Below, one piece after another: positions 32,217 to 44,119 of a stretch of 64,000 nt of DNA; positions within the stretch are counted from its first letter, which is position 1, and every line of letters begins with the position of its first letter. The position numbers and the translations under genes were made by a program. The stretch is from Chelonoidis abingdonii (lineage: Eukaryota; Chordata; Testudines; Testudinidae), in NCBI RefSeq assembly GCF_003597395.2, contig NC_133770.1, positions 8,355,529 through 8,419,528 of the forward strand, given 5' to 3'. The notes under the pieces were generated by a model. It was not told the DNA's origin. It saw nothing but the letters and a program-made list of their open reading frames with translations, and made no database searches.

Positions 32217-32895
32217 TTTGAAACTGGATATGAGTCAACAATGTGCCCTCATTGCCAAGAAGGCTAACGGCATTTTGGGCTGTGTAAGTAGCGGCATTGT
32301 CAGCAGATTGAGGGACGTGATCATTCCCCTCTATTCAGCATCGGCGAGGCCTCATCTGGACTATTGTGTCCAGTTTGGGGCCCCACACTACAAGAAGGAT
32401 GCGGAAAAATTGGAAAGAGTCCAGGGGAGGGCAACAAAAATGATTGGGGGCTGGAGCACATGACTTATGAGGAGAGGCTACAGGAACTGGGAATATTTTA
32501 GTCTGCAGAAGAAAAGAATGAGGGGGGATTTGATAGCTGCTTTCAACTACCTGAAAGGGAGTTCCAAAGAGGATGGATCTAGACTGTTCTCAGTGGTACC
32601 AGATGACAGAACAAGGAGTAATGGTCTCCAGTTGCAGTGGGGGAGGTTTAGGTTGGATATTAGGAAAAGCTTTTTCACTAGGAGAGTAGTGAAGCACTAG
32701 AATGGGTTCCCTAGGGAGGTGGTGGAATCTTCTTCCTTAGAGGTTTTTAAGGTCAGGCTTGACAAAGCCCTGGCTGGGATGATTTAGTTGGGGATTGGTC
32801 CTGCTCTGAGCAGAGGGTTGGACTAGATGACCTTCTGAGGTCCCTTCCAACCCTGATATTCTATGATTCTATTCAATTCTATGATTCTATGATAC
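32217..32895 (+). mobile_element. CR1 LINE 3' end with intact octamer tail
   Basis: The coding part is in two pieces. The first encodes MSQQCALIAKKANGILG and RLRDVIIPLYSASARPH, ending at 32463. The second (32467-32700) encodes [20 protein letters not shown] and [17 protein letters not shown]. The 3' UTR ends 'cctgatattctatgattcta' followed by several ATTCTATG repeats up to 32890, the hallmark of CR1. It is 5' truncated downstream of the RT palm. Divergence is low compared with other copies. Confidence 0.93.
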
Positions 32896-34477
32896 TGCAC
32901 CAGATAATCATGTTAGAAATATCTGAGATTAGATAGATCAATAGATATTCAGGTAGCTCATTGCCCTGCCAGCCTTTTATCAAAGACCATAAATACATCA
33001 TCTAATCCTTTTCTCCATATGAAAAATTACCAGCTATTACTTGCAAGATAGAAGGATAAGAGGCTTTGCTTGCATGCCTTTGTCTTGTACACTTTTGGGT
33101 GCTCTGTCACTTTCTCTTCACATGGCCACTCAGGTGCATTAAGGACTCCGTTTGCTCACTTGAATAAGCAGAGAAAGTTGGGTTTTCCAAAGATCTCCCA
33201 TTGAGCTTTAGTGGGAACTGGACATCTAACTCCCCTAGGCACTTTTCAAAATCCCACCCAAGCGACAGTGGGTTTAGTACAAGTCATTAATGGAAACCTT
33301 CAAGGAGGAGATTTTCATTTCCCCAGTTCTGTGCATGGTAGTTTAGAACCAACAATGGGCAAACTGGTTTGGCCAAAATAAGAACCAACCCAAATCTTCT
33401 CCTCAAAATCCAAATTGAACCCAGAAACTTCTTTGCAGAGATCTGAAAAAATTGTTTATTTTTTTCCCATTAATTTCATTTGTGGCATCCCAATTTGTGT
33501 GCATCTTTGCATGTCTTGGTTTCACCCGGGACTGAAGCAGAACTACAGAAATAAGCAAGAGGGGTGGGCAGGCCCTCACCAGGAAGGCCTGGAAAACTTG
33601 TTCTTGTGATACTTCCAACCTAATTTCCAGGCCAATGAGACCGACATAATAATAGTTAAAGCTGAGATATGTAGAAGGTAATTGACTTGCCCAAGGCTGC
33701 ATAATAAATCAGTGGCAGAGCAGACATGAAGATTCAGGGATCCTTTTTGCCTAAGCCTATAATCCATCCACCCTGGTTCACAAACTGTAGTCAGTGGCCA
33801 TAATATATCCATGGAGCTCAGCCTAATCAAGTGTGAAATGAGGTATTACTAGGTGAAGAGCTCCACGAAAGGAGCTCTCTCTAACAAAATGGACCACTGA
33901 ATGACATAGATGGAGTCTTCCTGGACGGTCCTGGCTCACTAGGCTTGAGCAGTCTAATGTCTGGATTAGAGCTGATCAGTACAAAGTATATATTTTCTGT
34001 GGCAATTTTTGAAAGAAAAAATATTTTCATTCTTTTCAAAACTTGTCACTGAAACATTTTGGTCTTTTCACACAAACTATATCGAAAATGCCTCTTAGTG
34101 ACTCAAATGGAAAGTGCAGTCAGCAGTGGGCCCTAAGCCAGCCTGGCCTCTTCGGGTATGGTAGAGGGAAAATCCAGAACTGCCTTTTGATAGATGTAGA
34201 CAATCCCTTTTATTTGGCATGCTGGGCCCTGATTGGCTGCTGCCTGCTCCGAGCCCTTCCAGCCACTGGAGCACCAAAGTCTTGCTGGTTCCATCAGCAG
34301 CTGACCTACACAGGCCTTTCTAGCCAACCCTGGAGGTCCCAAACTTGCTGCTTTTCTCTTCTTAAAAGGCTGCTTCCTTGGACAGGGTACACAGAGGGAG
34401 CAAGTTTTCCAGCAGGGGCAAAAGGGTGGGGAGGGGAACAAATGCCTGGTACTCCCCCTCAACATACACCCATGTAT
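32896..34477. other. unassigned; one MIR relic and one AT-rich start
   Basis: An antisense MIR-type relic lies at about 33660-33760 ('aaggtaattgacttgcccaa', 'tcagtggcagagcagaca'). At 33966 'gattagagctgatcag' begins an AT-rich stretch up to about 34090. The 161-aa frame at 34043-34528 has no domain I know and crosses into CR1 sequence. Confidence 0.45.
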
Positions 34478-34733
34478 GTAAGATTCAAAAAAATTAGCTT
34501 AATCTGCAGAAAGGCAGATTTAAGTTAGATATTAGCAAAAGCTTTCTAAATGCAAGGATAGTTAAGTACTGGGATAAGTTACCAAGGGGGAGTCAGGGAA
34601 TCCCCATCACTGGAGGTGTTCAAGAACAGGTTAAAGAAGCAACTGTCAGGGATAGTCTAGCATTATTTGGCCCTGCTTTAGTGGACGAGATGACTGTCCC
34701 TTCCAGATGTATAGTACTGTGATACTATGTTAA
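34478..34733 (+). mobile_element. CR1 3' end (diverged)
   Basis: It shows 'ggcagatttaagttagatat', 'gcaaaagctttctaaatgc', 'gtcagggaatccccatcact' and 'ggccctgctttagtggacga', ending 'gtatagtactgtgatactat'. It is the ORF2 tail plus 3' UTR, with no open frame left. Confidence 0.75.
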
Positions 34734-35048
34734 CCTCCGTCCTTAATAGAATACCCCTCCTTGTCACCCCCATGAAAAGTGTGTATAGAAATAACTCTAA
34801 AATGGAGTGCTGAATCTCACTCATGCCTTTGTCTCTTTCCTGTATGTTGCTATGTGTAGCCAGCTCCACGTTCATTGTCTTTACTCGCAATATTTACAAT
34901 GTGTAAAAGAAGCTGTGCAGCAAACATTCTTTGAAAGGTCCCCCTCCAAAGTCATAAAAATGACACATCTCCCTTGGACGTTCCAGAGGCCTTTCAATCC
35001 AGGCACAGGGTCTGCGCACCGTAGGTTTAATTCAGAGATGATTTATTC

Positions 35049-35140
35049 ATAGACTCATAGACTCTAGGACTGGAAGGGACCTTGAGAGGTCATCGAGTCC
35101 AGTCCCCTGCCCTCATGGCAGGTGAATTTACTCAAGTTTC
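35049..35140 (-). mobile_element. CR1 3' tip, antisense
   Basis: The plus strand 'tcatagactcatagactcta' and 'ggactggaagggaccttgag' is the antisense 3' terminus of a CR1 subfamily also seen at 62582. Confidence 0.8.
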
Positions 35141-35552
35141 CAGCCATAAATACGGGCTGATCAACCTTGGCATCTGCAGAACAAGAGAGTAGTTTTCAAA
35201 CTCGATGTCCACTTTATTTTTGGTATTTTCTTTGGAAGACCTCAGGCTGGATTATTTATGGGGATCTGAAAAAGCCTTCACACAGTGAGATAGGCCGACA
35301 ATGATCATGCCAATTCAGTGACAAAACACATCAAATGTCAGCCCACACGTCACAAATTTGAGATGAAGCAGCCTGTCTGAAGGCAGCTTTCAGCCCTAAT
35401 GCCCCCTTGCCTCAGATGAGTGGGTGCTAGGATAAATCTGCTTCAGTTTCCTCTTTGGTCAATCATCATTTGGTCCTGCATCTGGTAGTTACTTATTGTG
35501 ATTCCGGCCAGAACATTGATAGTTTCTCTTTACTTGGGGCACTAGTCTAGAG
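35141..35552. other. unassigned region
   Basis: I see no gene or repeat family here. Confidence 0.4.
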
Positions 35553-36704
35553 CAGGGCTGGGGAACCTATGGCCCACAGACTGGATCTGGCCTGCTGCTT
35601 AATTTCATCCATCCCATGGCAAGTCTCTGTGCCGTGGGCTGGAAACCCCAAGCCTCATCCCCACTCCCCTCCACAGGGCTGGAGCCCCGAGTGCCGGCTC
35701 GCCCCTGTCTGGGGGGGAAGCCAGAGTTAAAAGTTTGGTTGGCTCCGCGCAGCTCCCAGAAGTGGTCAGCATGTCCCTGCAGCCCCTAGACGCAGGGACG
35801 ACCAGGGAACCTCCGTGTGCTGCCCCCACACCCCACACCTGCTCTGCAGCTCTCATTGGCCGGGAACCACAGCCTGTGGGAGTGGTGCCTGAGGGTGTGG
35901 GCCACACCTCCGCCTAGGGAATGGACATTGCAGGCGCTTATGGTAGGGTGACCAGACTGCAAATGTGAAAAATCGGGGTGGGGGTGGGGAGTAATAGGAG
36001 CCTATATAAGAAAAAGACCAAAAATCAGGACTGTCCCTATAAAATTGGGGCATCTGGTCACCCTGGCTTATGGGAGCAGCATGGAGCCAAGCAGACAGGG
36101 AGCCTGCCTCAGCCCTGCTGTGCCATCTAGTGGGAGCCACCTGAGGTAAGCACCACCCAGCCAAAGCCCGCACTCTGACTCCCCTTGTCCCACCCCGGAG
36201 CTCCGTCCTGCACTCCAACCCCTAAATCCTAGCCCGAAGCCCCATCCTATATTCCAAACCTCTCATCCCTACCCCCACCCCAGAGCCCACACCCCCAGCC
36301 AGAGCTCTCCTGCACCCAAAACCCCTGCCCCAACCCTGAGCCTGCTCCCACATTCCAAACCGCTTGGTCCCAACCTGGAGCTCCCTCCTTCAGCCCAAAT
36401 CTCTCATCTCCAGCCCCACCGCAGAACCCACACCCCTAGCCGGAACCCTCACCCCCTCTGACACCCCAACCCGCTGCCCCAGCCCAAATCTCCACCCTGC
36501 ACCCTGAATCCCTCATTTCTGGCCCGACCCCATAGTCCTCCAAAATCCCTGAGCCTCCCCCCTCCCCTCTTGGGCTGGAGCTACAAGCACTGGCTTGCCC
36601 CACTGCGGGGGGAAGCCCTGAGCCTCCACGCCCTCCACATGACCCACAACTGATTTTTTTCTGTGGATCAATGGCCCCTGAGAGAAAAAAGTTCCCCACT
36701 CCTG
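35553..36704. mobile_element. 1.15-kb hAT-type element with 8-bp TSD
   Basis: The ends are CAGGGCTGGGGAACC at 35553 and GTTCCCCACTCCTG finishing at 36704. TSDs are GTCTAGAG (35545-35552) and GTCGAGAG (36705-36712), 7 of 8. Inside, the left arm (35553-35940) includes 'ctctcattggccgggaacc', and the right part (36160-36560) is an irregular C-rich minisatellite. A second small MITE (35945-36064) is nested within it. It codes for nothing. Confidence 0.8.
35945..36064. mobile_element. 120-bp MITE nested in the hAT element
   Basis: It starts AGGGTGACCAGACTG and ends CATCTGGTCACCCT. Flanks GCTTATGGT (35936-35944) and GCTTATGGG (36066-36074) form a near-perfect 9-bp TSD. It is a sibling of 20554-20674. 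Confidence 0.8.
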
Positions 36705-36712
36705 GTCGAGAG

Positions 36713-37870
36713 AGTCAGGAGGCTGGCTACCTAGCAAAAGGTTAATGGATTCCAGTATCTTGGGGTTCAGAACCCTTTGTGACCCAGACCTTAATAACCA
36801 CTCTGCTGGGACGGGGAGCACAGGCTCACCCACTCCTCTGGGTCCAGTCTGGGGACCCTGTATGAAGCAGTTGGCACCAGCGTCTTTCACTTCCTTACTG
36901 CTTCCTACTACATCCCCCTTGCAGGCTGTTTCCCAGACTCACTCTCCTTGATCTTCTTCATCTGGAGGCCCCCCAGCTATCTGGGTGGCTCTCCACCAGT
37001 CCCTGTTGAAACATCTTGCTATCAGTGGCTCCTCTCCCTTCTGCTCCGCAGCCTTTTTCTCTCCCCAGCTGTTGCAGAGCCACCAATTTGCCTCTGTGGA
37101 GATGTCAGCTGTCTGCCTTTTAACTCTTTAGCAACCAAGGAATCATGGAGGTCTGTACACCCCATGGCACAGCGCTAGAGGAATTTATTTAAATTTCTGT
37201 TCTAGAAACAGTAGCCAAGTAAGCAGATCAGAGGGAGTTCACTTCTCACCAAGCTGCCCAACGGCTTACAGAAGAGTTGAGGAATATGGTAATAGTTATG
37301 AATCACTCACAGGCAAGACGAGGGTATATAATAATAAATATCATACCTAGCTCTTGCATAGTGTGTTTCATCACTGGAGCTCAATGCACTTTAGAAAGAG
37401 GGTCAGTATTATCAGTCCCATTTTACAGATTGGGGAAACTGAGGCACAGAAAGGCGCTGTATTATGGTGATTCACTACTAAGTTCTCCCTCGCACTGTGA
37501 TGATCTGGGGACTGTGTCTTGGAATTGTTTTTCCAATTAGAGTCCACATCAGGAGGACTCATTAACAGATACTTTCGCTGAAAGCTTCAGCAGACAGGAC
37601 AACAAATTAGTGAACTCTGGAGAATGAATCCTCCAAGAGTAAGGGCATGCCTCAAGGCCCAAAACTTTTCTTCTTCTGCCTCTGCACCACTAAGCTGGCC
37701 ATTTCTAGGTGTTCATTTTCACATTTTAATATTGTGTTACCTTACTCTGTATCAGCGCGTAGATACTACAGTGTTAGGTAGATTAGTAAATGGTGCCACA
37801 TACAGGGAAACCTGTCTTTAGCCAGCATTAAAGAAGCCAACAATAATTGGCTGCTTAATAAAAATCATTT
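36713..37870. other. unassigned; one antisense MIR-type relic
   Basis: At 37365-37520 the plus strand has 'gagctcaatgcactttagaa', 'cccattttacagattgggga' and 'aactgaggcacagaaagg', an antisense MIR-type relic. No gene is visible in the remainder. Confidence 0.5.
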
Positions 37871-38199
37871 CTAGGGCTGGTTGAAAATTTTCCAATGGAC
37901 CCTTTTCCCTAATGGAAAATGCTGTTTATACAAAATTGAAGTGTTTCATGGGAACATATCTGTTTCAGATATACATCAGTCAACATGATACATCAAAATG
38001 AAGAGCTTTGACCTTATAGAAAGGAAGGCCTTCAAACTTATTGAAACCAAGCTCTTTGATAAGGTCATTTCAATATTTCTGAAAGAAAATTTTGTTTTGC
38101 CAGAAATTTTGAAATTTCAACTTTTCCTTCTAATTCAGGACAAAGAATTTGGAAAGGCCAGAAATTCCCAGGGAATAGAAGAGATTTGCTCAGCTCTAG
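37871..38199. repeat. AT-rich element with CTAGRGCTG inverted ends
   Basis: The termini are CTAGGGCTGG and CAGCTCTAG, with an AT-rich interior of 'gaaaattttcc'-like runs that pair with each other. The same terminal motif and texture occur at 43085-43529 and, less cleanly, at 11070, 25131, 33966 and 61838. I do not know the superfamily, and no TSD is certain. Confidence 0.6.
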
Positions 38200-38284
38200 T
38201 CTTTTTTATTTTTAAATAAAGGTGGAGCAGAATTTGATCAATGAACCAGAATCAGTTCTTAGTTACATCAGTGTAAATCCTAAA

Positions 38285-38515
38285 TTTGAGGTAGTGTAGT
38301 GGGTAGGGCAGAGGCTTAGCCATTAGGGTAGACCTAGGTTCAAGTTCTAGCTGTCAGTGCTCATGTGGAAATCACTTCACTTCTCTCTGCTTTTTTCCCC
38401 ACTCATTGTCTGTCAAGACAGTAAACTCTTCAGGTTAGGCATTGTCTTTTACTAAGTGCGTGAACAGTTCTTAGGACAATCATGGCTTGACCTTGGTTGA
38501 AGCCTCGAGATGCTC
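38285..38515 (+). repeat. MIR SINE with L2-type tail
   Basis: The tRNA-like head has A-box 'tagtgtagtgggtaggg' and B-box 'aggttcaagttctagctg'. The core is 'tgtggaaatcacttcacttc' and the tail 'agacagtaaactcttcagg' with 'gtgaacagttcttaggacaa'. Confidence 0.7.
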
Positions 38516-38737
38516 CTGTAAGAACCCTGATACTAAAATTCTGGATCCATTTTAAGACTTACCCAGTGCTCCGACAAGTGACATTCAAGGCTTTATAGGA
38601 GTGTGAGATTGGCAGTGGCTTGTCTAATTAACTTTAGTGAAGGGATTCGGAAAGACAGGAATCCTCAGCCTCCTGTGTTGAGCAAACTGGAAAAGTAAAG
38701 AACATGCAAGCCAGCAAGGCACAAAAAAAAAGTTACC

Positions 38738-38835
38738 ATCTGAACAAAGGGATGGTCTAAGTTTACTTGGCCCTGCCACAGCACAGGGGGGCTGGACCTG
38801 AGGACTTCCCAGCCCTACATTTCTATGATTCTACA
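38738..38835 (+). mobile_element. CR1 3' tip
   Basis: 'ggatggtctaagtttacttg', 'gccctgccacagcacagggg' and 'ccctacatttctatgattct' form the CR1 3' UTR and octamer tail. Confidence 0.75.
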
Positions 38836-41650
38836 AAAACAAATTCATTGATTAAACCCAAGAAGTCTGAAATATGCGTCTTATTCCCACAGTACAAAAG
38901 TAGACTTGGAGGGCCCCAGGAGAGAGACTGAAGGAGCCTTTATCTACAATAAAGGAGACAGCAACAAGGATCTTATGTCATTGTGCAATTTTATCATGAG
39001 TCTTGCGATATTTGGTGTTTTTCTTAAGGCCCCAGCTCCTGGAGTCATGAGACTATGTGAGGCTCTCAGCTTTCATTTTAAAAAGAAAAGTATGTTTCTA
39101 AACTTCATGCCTGTGGGGGAAAGCTGGCAAAAGCAATCCCTAAAAGTTCAAAAACCAGGAAACCCCAAACAGGCTGGTCAGAGGGGAAACCACGATGCCT
39201 CATAGGAGATGAAGTCCACCAAGGAAACTTGGGCCACAGAAGAGACTGGGGGGCATCAAGCACCTGAACCCCAACTCCCATAAGCCAATGTGGCACCACA
39301 GGGAAATGCAATTTAATACTGAACTGACTAGAAACAAAATGTTTTGTGTCAGTTCAACAAACCAAAATATATTGATTTGGGTCAAACTGCCCCCAACATG
39401 AAATATTTCGTTTCAGTTTTCCCAACTAGAAAAATCAAAATATTTTAGCAAAATCCTGAGAAAAAGTTTCAGTTTTGTGGCAACTTATCCCTGCTGTCTG
39501 CTTTAGGAGTAAAAGGCAGGCGTGAGGACAAGGGTGAAGTGGGAGAAACGGTAAGGACTAAGCATGCATCGCTCTTTTTTCATCTGTGCATGTAACCTGA
39601 GTTGGCATTAAGATTACTAACCAGACATGTTGGCACGTCCGCCTCAGAGCAACCAACCGTGCGCAAGATCTGAGGATCTAGACTTGCGGAATGATGCCGG
39701 TGTCTAATCTCAGACTCCATCAAATTTAGATAGCGAAGGAATTCTGACGGCCAAGAGCTACTGAATGTGGTTTTGAAGGGACACCTCTCTTTCTTTTACC
39801 ACAGACACACATTTGCAGTCACAAAGTGACAGCTGGTCTGTCCCTCACTAGCCAGCTGACTTCCTCATGGACCATCCTCCGGAATCCTCTTTTGCAGTCT
39901 CTGATTCTTCTTTCTTTTCTTTTAAATGTAGCTGTCTTGAAACATTCCAGCAGTGTAATGGTGAATGCATAAAGCCCTCTTGTATTCCCAGCACAAATCT
40001 TCCCCCGTTGCCCCCCCCTGCTCTCTCACACTATATTTCTCTGTGTGCAAGAGGGCAAGCAAGACCAGGAAGTGGGGGGAATCGATAACTGACACCCATC
40101 AGTCCCGGAGTCAGTGTTTACAATGCCATCTTCTGACTTGAGAGAGAGAGAGAGAGAAAGACTACATGCAGGGATCCTTCAGGATTTAATACTCCAATTG
40201 TTACCTCCTAGTTCAAGCACAGGGCTGGCTCCCCTTCTCGCCCCTCCTTCCACTCTTGAGCCTGACCTTCGCCTGACGTGCCCTGTAGCCAGTGACTGAG
40301 CCGTCTGCACCGCAGATTTAAAAGTCATGGGAATGGGATTTTCATAAATGAGTTGGTTCTCTTTCCCTTCCTTTCCCCTCTCCTTGTTGTATGTCCCAAG
40401 GAAGCTCCTCAGAGCTGCTCAGACAGGAGCGAGCACAGGCAGAGCTCAGTGTGGAGGCAATAAGTAGTCTGTGGAACATGCAAATGTTAGTCCAGTCAAG
40501 AAAGGACAAACAAATGGGAGGTAAAGTTAGCACTGGAGAGAGTCACAAGTGGGCTCCGGTTCAAAAGTCTTTTGCATAGTGTGAGCTGGGATGCAGCCTG
40601 TGTGTGCACACATACATGTCACAGCAAACACATTGAGGGCTCATCGCAGACATGCTAAGCAACACAAATGGTGGAGAAATAACATGAAGACAGAAAGGCA
40701 ATTGAATGGTTTGTTGTAAGAATCGGGGCCTACACACGAATGCTTCAGGGCATGAGCTGACTAGCACCATGTGGACTGGGAAGAAATTTCCCGATGGGTT
40801 AGTTCTTCCATAATTGCCCACTAGAGGGTGTGTCGCCGCTTCTTCTGGACCATCTGGCACCAGCCACTTTTGGAGATGGGATACTGGACTCTGGGTCTGA
40901 TCCAGTAGGACAATGGCTATGTCCCCATGAGTTCCCTGGTACCTAATGGATGTCAATAGAGCTAAGGCCATTTACCCTAGCTGTTGAGTTGGCCCTCAAA
41001 CCTTTTTAATGGTTCAAAAAGGTAAGTTTGAGTCACTGCTCTCTCCCCTCCCAACCCCCACGAGTGTTAATTTTTGCTCACTTCTTGATCCCTTCTAAGA
41101 CTAGATGCTAAAAGTGCTGAAACAGCATAAAAGAGGTATTTCTTGAAACAGTCCCAGGCCGATGGGAAGCAGGCAGTACCAGAAATTTCATAAGCGAGTC
41201 TATTCCCGTGCTATTTCCAGCACCACTTTACAGATCTAAGAGTTTTGTGTAGTTCAGAGAAGCATGTGAAATGAACCCTCTGAACACTTGTTATTGGTAC
41301 AAACCAATGTTCCCCTCCTCCATAAGTGAGTTCCATGTGCCATGACATATGAAATCACAGTTCATCTTAAAACAGGAGGCATTTAGTAAAGAAAACAGTT
41401 ACAAATTCTAGACAAGCAAACAGATTTCCATTGTTGTTGTAGCCATATTGGTTCCAGGATATTAGGGAGACAAGGGGGTGAGGTAAAAAAAAGACATTAC
41501 CTCACCTGCATTGTCTCTCTAAGCAGAATTCCACACAGATTGATTTCCAGCTTTGTCTCCTTTGTCTACCAGGAACCATACCCTCCCTGGAACTCTATAC
41601 ATCCTAGAGACACATCTAGTGTCTGGATAATATATTGCAAGCAAACACTT
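38836..41650. other. unassigned region
   Basis: No gene is visible. Minor features are an AT-rich piece at about 39330-39495, a GA dinucleotide run at 40140-40157, and a CR1 3'-tip relic at about 40840-40925 ('gagatgggatactggactct', 'gatccagtaggacaatggct'). The 136-aa antisense frame at 40561-40971 overlaps the CR1 relic and has no domain. Confidence 0.45.
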
Positions 41651-41958
41651 GGGCCTGGTCTACACTGGACGGGGGAAGGGAGAATCGATCTAAGTAACGC
41701 GACTTCAGCTGTGTGAATAACGTAGCTGAAGTTGACGTACTTAGATCTACTCCCTGCAGTGTCTTCACTGTAGTAAGTCGACTGCTGCCGCTCCCCCGTT
41801 GACTCTGCCTGTGCCTGTGCCTCTCACAGCAGTGGAGTACAGCAGTCGATGGGAGAGTGTTCAGGGGTCGGTTTATCGTGTCTAGGCTAGATGTGGTAAA
41901 TCCACCCAGGCTGGATTGATCGCTGCCCGCTGATCTGGCGGGTAGTATAGACATACCC
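41651..41958. mobile_element. palindromic MITE (GGTCTACACT ends)
   Basis: The left end is 'gggcctggtctacactgg' and the right end 'agtatagacataccc'. Internal inverted pairs include 'ttcagctgtgtgaataacg' near 41705 and 'acgtagctgaagt' at 41721. The 308-bp element spans an antisense 127-aa frame that is not a gene. No clear TSD. Confidence 0.7.
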
Positions 41959-42819
41959 ATAGTTATATAATGCACCTCTAACAGAAACACAGTATACACA
42001 TCACGTCCTTCATATCTGTATTGTAATACAATGTAGTTTCATAGTTCTCCTGTTGGTTTATCCCCAAACCAGACATGATTTCTACCCACCAATTCATCCA
42101 GGGCACACAGGGGGAGTCATCCACCGTCGTCTGTGACATATATATTCAACATGGAGTGAATTACAATTACAAATTTTCTACAAAGAGTAGAAAACGACAC
42201 ATTAGCCCCTGCCGTAGACATCCTAGGCTTATGCTGCTTGAAATGTACTGTGATATTTTTAAAATCCTCCTTCTTCTTGTGACCCTGCAGGTTAAAAAAG
42301 GCCCTGATTCAGAAAGGCATGTGCTTAGGTTTGAGCGTGCGTTTAAGACTTAAGTCATTGAAGTTAAATGAAGTAAATGGGATTTAAGCATGGGATTAAG
42401 TGCTTTGCAGAATATGGACAAATTTAAGCACACCTTGCATCAAGTGAGGATATACACTGTGAATGGGCAAACAGGTTTGATTGACTGATCAGTTCTTTTG
42501 CCCAGAACTCAAGTTGCACCCAAATTAAGCACCAGATATTTAATAAGAGTTTAGTCTATTGTTAGAATCCAGCTACTCAATAGGTTGCTTGTAACCACGT
42601 ATACCATCTTCTGCTCATATGCTTACAGTTATAACCACATACTACTTAGGCCTGTAACATGCTTCACATGCATTTATGAACCCTTTAGAAATTTATCCTT
42701 AAGATAAAGAATGGCCAACGTCGCACGATCAGTAAGTTTTTACTGATATTCAGCTGAATTTTTCCCTTGCCTAATTGCATACTGTTACTATTAGTTATAG
42801 TTTCATTCACAGTTCTAGT
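41959..42819. other. unassigned; one palindromic relic
   Basis: At 42298-42420 'ggccctgattcagaaagg', 'ttaagtcattgaagtt' and 'taagtgctttgcagaata' look like a short palindromic repeat. Nothing else is recognisable. Confidence 0.4.
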
Positions 42820-43017
42820 GGGAGGGATAGCTCAGTGATTTGAGCATTAGCCTGCTAAACTCAGGATTGTGAGCTCAATCCTTGAGTGGGCCACCCAGTG
42901 ATCTGGGGCAAAATCAGTGCTTGGTCCTACTAGTGAAGGCAGGGGCTGGACTTGATGACCCTTCAGGGTCCCTTCCAGCTCTATGAGATAGGTATATCTC
43001 CTTATATTATTAAATTG
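42820..43017 (+). repeat. Cry-SINE, full length
   Basis: The head GGGAGGGATAGCTCAGTGAT carries an A box (TAGCTCAGTGA at 42828), and GAGCTCAATCC at 42871-42881 is the B box. The body 'ggggcaaaatcagtgcttgg' is followed by the CR1-like tail 'gacccttcagggtcccttcc' and 'tatatctcctta'. This is the best preserved tRNA-Lys-type cryptodiran SINE in the window and the strongest taxonomic marker. Confidence 0.92.
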
Positions 43018-43084
43018 CCCACCTCTTTTTCAGCTGCACACCTCCTCTAGACTGTTCTCCTGTTTCCCCCTTAAGTCATCATAA

Positions 43085-43529
43085 CTAGAGCTGACCACAA
43101 AAAATGGAGTTTTCAGTTCATTGGCAATTTCAAAAAGTCAAGGGGGAAAACCATTTCGGATCTGTCCAAAAATGCATTTTTTTGGAATTTTCGTTGAATC
43201 AACAAATAGAAAAAAGTCATTGTGGTTGAACGAAACATTTTGCTTCAACTAAAGTAAAACATTTGAGTTTCATGTTGACCATTTTAAAATGTTTTTTAAT
43301 TTTTTTAAAACAAAATTCAAGGAAATTTTGAAATAAGAAATCATTTCTAACTGAAAAATCAAGATGTTTCCTTTAAAAAAAAATCAAAAAGGAATATTGA
43401 TTTTTTTTCCCTTAAGAGAAAAACAATTTAGCAAAAAAAGACACAAATTCACAGAATGATTCGGTGTCATCCAATCCATTTTTCTCACTGAAAAAAGTGT
43501 TCATTGTGAAAAATTTCATTCAGTTCTAG
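43085..43529. repeat. AT-rich element with CTAGAGCTG/CAGTTCTAG ends
   Basis: The termini CTAGAGCTG (43085-43093) and CAGTTCTAG (43521-43529) are inverted. The interior is AT-rich with alternating 'gaaaaattcc'-type runs. It belongs with 37871-38199. Confidence 0.6.
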
Positions 43530-43686
43530 TCATGACACATATTCTTTAACTACCTGGTGGCTACATCGTTAACCTGTTAGTCACAAGAATGACCAATTAC
43601 TCATTGAAATACCATTGAAGTCAACGGGACAATTCAAGGAAGTAACTCCTCACTAATGTGAGTAAGAAGTTCCCAGCCTGACATAT

Positions 43687-44103
43687 AGAGTATGTCTCAA
43701 CTGCTGGCAGCTAATCTTGCAGCCTGGGTGGACAGACTTGTGCTAGCAGGACTCAGGCTGGAAAGCTAAAAACAGTTGCCAAGACATTGCTTTGACATTT
43801 GCGCTTTGGCTAGGAAGCCCACCCCCTCATAGTCTTCAGAGCCCAAGCCAGAACATCTACTTTGCCATTTTTAAGCACACTAGCTCAAATCTGTCCACTG
43901 CCAGAAGCTGGGAATGGACAACAGGAGGTGGATCAATCAATGATTACCTGTTCTGTTCATTCTCTATGAAGCATCTGACAATGGCTACTGTTGGAAGACA
44001 GGATACTGGGCTAGTCGGACTATTAGTCTGACCCAGTATGGCTGTTCTTATGTTCTTACCCAGGCTATGAGACTTGCTCCCAGCAGCCGTGAAGACATAC
44101 CCT
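43687..44103. mobile_element. palindromic MITE split by a CR1 tail
   Basis: The left end 'gagtatgtctcaactgctgg' is mirrored by 'cagccgtgaagacatac' at the right. The interior is palindromic: 'ggacagacttgtgctagcag' against 'ctagctcaaatctgtcc'. A CR1 3' tip (43901-44058) interrupts the right arm, so the MITE is older. Confidence 0.7.
43901..44058 (+). mobile_element. CR1 3' tip (TTCTTATG subfamily) inside the MITE
   Basis: 'ccagaagctgggaatggaca', then 'ggaagacaggatactggg' and 'agtctgacccagtatggctg', ending 'ttcttatgttctta' with two terminal repeats. Same subfamily as 6251 and 54890. Confidence 0.85.
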
Positions 44104-44119
44104 TAAGCACTGAATCAAT

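Noticed and set aside
41616..41999. 127-aa antisense frame
   Set aside because: It lies within a palindromic MITE (41651-41958) and has no domain.
42820..42892. possible tRNA gene
   Set aside because: The A and B boxes are present, but the acceptor stem does not close and the sequence continues into a SINE body and tail.
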